Shown here: positions 7,065-9,416 of the stretch, one piece after another | Layout of the letters: every line of letters starts with the position of its first letter | Numbering within the stretch: position 1 is the stretch's first letter | Origin: Pseudomonadota bacterium | GTDB taxonomy: Bacteria > Desulfobacterota > Anaeroferrophillalia > Anaeroferrophillales > Anaeroferrophillaceae | Assembly (NCBI GenBank): GCA_011042595.1 | Contig: DQWO01000055.1 | Span: 1 to 9,416, forward strand | Length of the DNA stretch: 9,416 bases | Direction: 5' to 3' | Notes under the pieces: generated by a model | The model's input: the letters and a program-made list of their open reading frames with translations, nothing else | What the model was told of the DNA's origin: nothing | Database searches by the model: none | Program-made: the position numbers and the translations under genes

Positions 7065-8303
7065 ATGACTGGCTGGCGGGTAGATCACCAGTGTCCTCAG
7101 TGTGGCGCCCCGGTAACTTTGGCAGAAAGTGATCGTCTTTTTATCTGTCCTTATTGCCGGGTACGTCTTTACCTGGCAACGCCGGGAGCCTGCCGTTATT
7201 ATCTTCCTCCTGCTGACCGGGATGACGATGAACTCTTTTATGTTCCCTACTGGCGGGCAAAGGGTATGTTGTTTTCCTGCCGGGGACATCAGATAGCTAA
7301 GCGTCTTCTGGATACCAGTATCCGCGCCGTTGAGATTCAGGGGTTTTCCAAAAGTCTGGGATTCCGTCCCCAGAGTCTTCCTCTTCGTTTTGTTACCCCT
7401 GAAATTTCCGGCAGTTTCCTGACCGTGGAGACTCCGCTGAAAACCTCTGTGGAGGATCTCCATCGGCGTCGCCTGGCTGCCGGGTCCGGGGAAATGGATT
7501 TCAGCGCCTTTATCGGTGAGGAATGTTCGCTGATTTACGCGCCGGTAAAGCGGGTTGGTGAAAATCGTTTTCAGGATGCTATTGATAGCAAGAAACTGCC
7601 GGAAATATCAGCTGCCATCCTGGATCATCGCCGGCAAAAGGAGCCGCTTGCAGACAGTGCGCTTTCCTTTGTTCCGGCCCTTTGTCCTGCCTGTGGCTGG
7701 GATTTGATTGGTGAGCGCGACAGCCTGGTGCTCTTGTGTGACAATTGCCATACAGCCTGGAAAGCTTCAGTTGCAGGGTTGCAGCCGGTTTTGGCATCGG
7801 TATTCCCTCCAGAAGACAAACAGGATATACTGCAGATTCCTTTCTGGCGGCTGCAGGTGCAAATAGATGGGTTGGAGATTAATTCCTATGCTGATCTGGT
7901 TCGCCAGGCTAACCTGCCGAAAATGATTGACCCGGCCTGGAATGAGCGGCCGGCTTCTTTCTGGGTGCCGGCCTTCAAGATTCAGCCCCGTCTCTTCCTG
8001 CGCCTGGCTAAAAATATGACAATTATCCAGCCTTCGGAAGAGCCTGAATGCCATGTTGATGCTTCAAGTTTCTACCCGGTGACCATGACCGCAAACGAGG
8101 CGAGCGAAAGCCTGGCGGTTTTGCTCGCTACCATGATTATGCCACGGCAGCGGATTTTTCCCTTGCTGCCGCACCTTCATATCACCCTCCATGATGCCCG
8201 GCTCATGTTCTGGCCCTTCAAACTACAGGGACCGGATATTATTGAGCCTCACAGCGGCATGGCTTTGAACCGCAATGCCCTGCGCTGGGGGCGTTCCATC
8301 TGA
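7065..8303 (+). CDS. Unassigned protein with two zinc-ribbon/PxWR half repeats
   Basis: I do not recognise a named family for this 412-residue protein. It has two matching halves. The first has Cys10/13/28/31 followed by PYWR at 61-64, and the second has Cys207/210/225/228 followed by PFWR at 259-262. Both ribbons have the same CxxC-x14-CxxC spacing, and the gap from the last Cys to the Pro is 30 and 31 residues. Later in each half comes a similar short strand, IYAPVKRV and FWVPAFKI. No signal peptide or transmembrane helix is visible, so it is probably cytoplasmic. The ATG at 7065 directly follows the stop of the SPFH gene, which implies coupled translation and a shared process. There is no clear ribosome binding site beyond GTGCGGTGG upstream. 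A terminator overlaps its end. Confidence 0.85.
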   Translation: MTGWRVDHQCPQCGAPVTLAESDRLFICPYCRVRLYLATPGACRYYLPPADRDDDELFYVPYWRAKGMLFSCRGHQIAKRLLDTSIRAVEIQGFSKSLGFRPQSLPLRFVTPEISGSFLTVETPLKTSVEDLHRRRLAAGSGEMDFSAFIGEECSLIYAPVKRVGENRFQDAIDSKKLPEISAAILDHRRQKEPLADSALSFVPALCPACGWDLIGERDSLVLLCDNCHTAWKASVAGLQPVLASVFPPEDKQDILQIPFWRLQVQIDGLEINSYADLVRQANLPKMIDPAWNERPASFWVPAFKIQPRLFLRLAKNMTIIQPSEEPECHVDASSFYPVTMTANEASESLAVLLATMIMPRQRIFPLLPHLHITLHDARLMFWPFKLQGPDIIEPHSGMALNRNALRWGRSI

Positions 8304-8319
8304 ACCCCAGCGGATTTTT
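8283..8319 (+). terminator. Intrinsic terminator of the SPFH/zinc-ribbon operon
   Basis: CGCTGGGG (8283-8290) and CCCCAGCG (8305-8312) form a perfect GC-rich 8-bp stem with a 14-base loop that contains the stop codon TGA (8301-8303). GATTTTTC follows at once. There is no T-run on the minus strand side, so it should act only on plus-strand transcripts, ahead of the convergent rlpA-like gene. Confidence 0.85.
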
Positions 8320-8336
8320 CCCCTCCGAAAATGTTA

Positions 8337-9014
8337 TTAATCCAGCTGTACGGTTTCCACCCGGACCCTGGCCGTTCCTCTATCATAAAACCCCAGTTTT
8401 TTACTGGCGCCAGCGCTTAAATCAATTATCCGACCTTTGACAAATGGTCCCCGGTCGTTGACCCGGACAATCATTGACCGACCGTTCTCCAGGTTGGTAA
8501 CCCGGACATGGGTAGGCAGGGGCAGCAGCTTGTGGGCGGCAGTGGGCTTCCGGGGATCAAAGGCCTCACCGTTGGCGGTCATGTGCCCACCCCTTTGCCG
8601 GCGGGTTTCATTTCCGTACCAGGAAGCGGTACCTTCTTCCCGGTAGGATTGCGCGGCTTTCACTGACATGGGATGGTAGCGATGACCATAGACGGTGTAG
8701 GGTGAATTCTTTACTCGTCCCTGGCGAATGGCTTCCTTGGGGGAAAGGCCGTCAATGGTTTCCAGATCGTGAGTCATGGGCCAGTTGATAGGGGCGCTGA
8801 CCACTCTGAAGGTGTATTTCCCCAGGTGATAGGTGGTTCTGATGGTTCCTCCGGCCAGGTCAGCAGCCAGATCGACCGCCTTGCAGGTTGTGCGGATGGT
8901 CCCTTTGGTGACATGGTAGGTGTTGCTCACCGGGCTGCAGGCAGAACAGAGGAAAATCAGTATTACAAGTACTGAAGAAAAAAATTCCATCCGCCGGTAT
9001 TTCTGCCATATCAT
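8337..9014 (-). CDS. rlpA: RlpA-like septal ring lipoprotein, double-psi beta-barrel
   Basis: The 225-residue product resembles RlpA, which in Pseudomonas is a lytic transglycosylase that cuts peptidoglycan strands lacking stem peptides and helps daughter cells separate. The N-terminus has a basic start (KYRR), a hydrophobic core (FFSSVLVILIFL) and a lipobox-like CSAC with the lipidated residue at Cys26. The Cys at -3 is unusual. Residues 105-115 (PYTVYGHRYHP) and EGTASWYG (127-134) are typical of the family. The beta-barrel domain carries TANGEAFD, TAAHK (His161), LENGRSMIVRVNDRGPF (Asp187) and GRIIDLS. It ends right after this domain, with no SPOR domain as in E. coli RlpA. The ATG at 9014 was chosen because the upstream ATG at 9062 would put an acidic 16-residue stretch before the signal peptide. 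Both have weak ribosome binding sites. Confidence 0.87.
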   Translation of the reverse strand: MIWQKYRRMEFFSSVLVILIFLCSACSPVSNTYHVTKGTIRTTCKAVDLAADLAGGTIRTTYHLGKYTFRVVSAPINWPMTHDLETIDGLSPKEAIRQGRVKNSPYTVYGHRYHPMSVKAAQSYREEGTASWYGNETRRQRGGHMTANGEAFDPRKPTAAHKLLPLPTHVRVTNLENGRSMIVRVNDRGPFVKGRIIDLSAGASKKLGFYDRGTARVRVETVQLD

Positions 9015-9262
9015 AGCTTGTTCATCTTTTCCCGCATCTTCATTCCGAGGTGTTATTGCCATTGCTTCTTATCTCGATAAGTCTGATTTTTGTCCTCTGG
9101 AGGTCAACAGCGCTTGCCATTGCCGGGCCATTCTGTTATGGCAGGATACCATAATGACTTCGCCCCTGTCCAGTCGGGTTTGACTGCTCTATCATGATCT
9201 GGGATGTTCCAAAGAGCAGATGTGGTTGCCATGCAGCCTGAAGAGATTACTACTCAAGTTAA

Positions 9263-9290
9263 GTGATTAGCCATGAGCGATTAGCCTTGT
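9263..9290 (+). repeat. Degenerate heptamer array
   Basis: Four consecutive 7-base units can be read: GTGATTA, GCCATGA, GCGATTA and GCCTTGT. They are more divergent than the GCTGANN arrays but keep the period of seven and lie about 75 bases from the array at 9367-9398. Confidence 0.45.
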
Positions 9291-9366
9291 AAAATTAAGA
9301 TGATTCGTCAAACATAAGCAACACCCAAGGAAAAAGTTTGCAATACTTTTATCCCGTAATTATTAA

Positions 9367-9398
9367 GCTGAGGGCTGACAGCTGAGAGCTGACAGCTT
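9367..9398 (+). repeat. Heptamer array GCTGANN near the window end
   Basis: Four units, GCTGAGG, GCTGACA, GCTGAGA and GCTGACA, end with GCTT, as the array at 1221-1245 does. It lies 15 bases before the terminal ATG at 9414, a position similar to that of the array before hslV. Confidence 0.8.
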
Positions 9399-9416
9399 CA
9401 TCCAGGTATTATTATG

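Larger units (their letters stand above)
9015..9416. other. Gap upstream of rlpA-like gene, no recognised gene
   Basis: No convincing coding region or RNA gene was seen in these 402 bases. They contain the 14-base dyad CTTATC-TC-GATAAG (9068-9081), GCCAT-TCTGTT-ATGGC (9127-9142), an inverted repeat CTGCTCT (9184-9190)/AGAGCAG (9213-9219) and two heptamer arrays. Sequences for transcription of the minus-strand gene should lie here, but no strong promoter could be named. The last three bases are ATG (9414-9416) with AGG seven bases before, which could be the start of a plus-strand gene beyond the window. Confidence 0.5.

Noticed and set aside
9184..9219. Intrinsic terminator from CTGCTCT/AGAGCAG
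   Set aside because: The loop is 22 bases and no T-run follows on either strand, so only an inverted repeat can be stated.

Overview
The window looks like a chromosomal housekeeping segment of a Gram-negative bacterium with roughly balanced base composition, most likely a member of the Desulfobacterota (former Deltaproteobacteria). This assignment is inference. It rests on the order xerC-hslV-hslU-argB, on an HslV with a short MFKG leader before its catalytic threonine, and on a lipoprotein of the RlpA family, which implies an outer membrane. No phage, transposase, CRISPR array, tRNA or rRNA gene was recognised.

Layout. Positions 1-256 hold one end of a structured repeat, two copies of an AACTCAGAAAGTTGAG-type motif and a good sigma70-like promoter. 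xerC (257-1174), hslV (1267-1815) and hslU (1819-3213) follow on the plus strand: a tyrosine recombinase for chromosome dimer resolution, then the peptidase and ATPase of the HslUV protease. A 472-base gap (3214-3685) carries a heptamer array, a full copy of the structured repeat (stems closing 3343-3440) and a hairpin-rich leader in front of argB. argB (3686-4567, N-acetylglutamate kinase) lies 13 bases before a THUMP-type RNA methyltransferase gene (4581-5747).

After a 189-base gap comes a two-gene unit in which the stop codon of the first directly abuts the ATG of the second. The first encodes an SPFH-domain protein with three C-terminal zinc ribbons (5937-7064). The second encodes an unassigned protein built from two matching zinc-ribbon halves (7065-8303). 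A strong intrinsic terminator overlaps its end. Convergent to it on the minus strand is an rlpA-like lipoprotein gene (8337-9014). The remaining 400 bases contain no recognised gene but hold two more heptamer arrays and several dyads.

The protein-coding genes are mostly familiar. The most unusual material is (1) the roughly 98-base three-stem repeat on both sides of xerC-hslVU, (2) the leader of argB with competing stems, (3) the coupled SPFH/zinc-ribbon pair with an internal duplication in the second protein, (4) heptamer arrays punctuating the gene blocks, and (5) a methyltransferase with NPEY in place of the usual NPPY.
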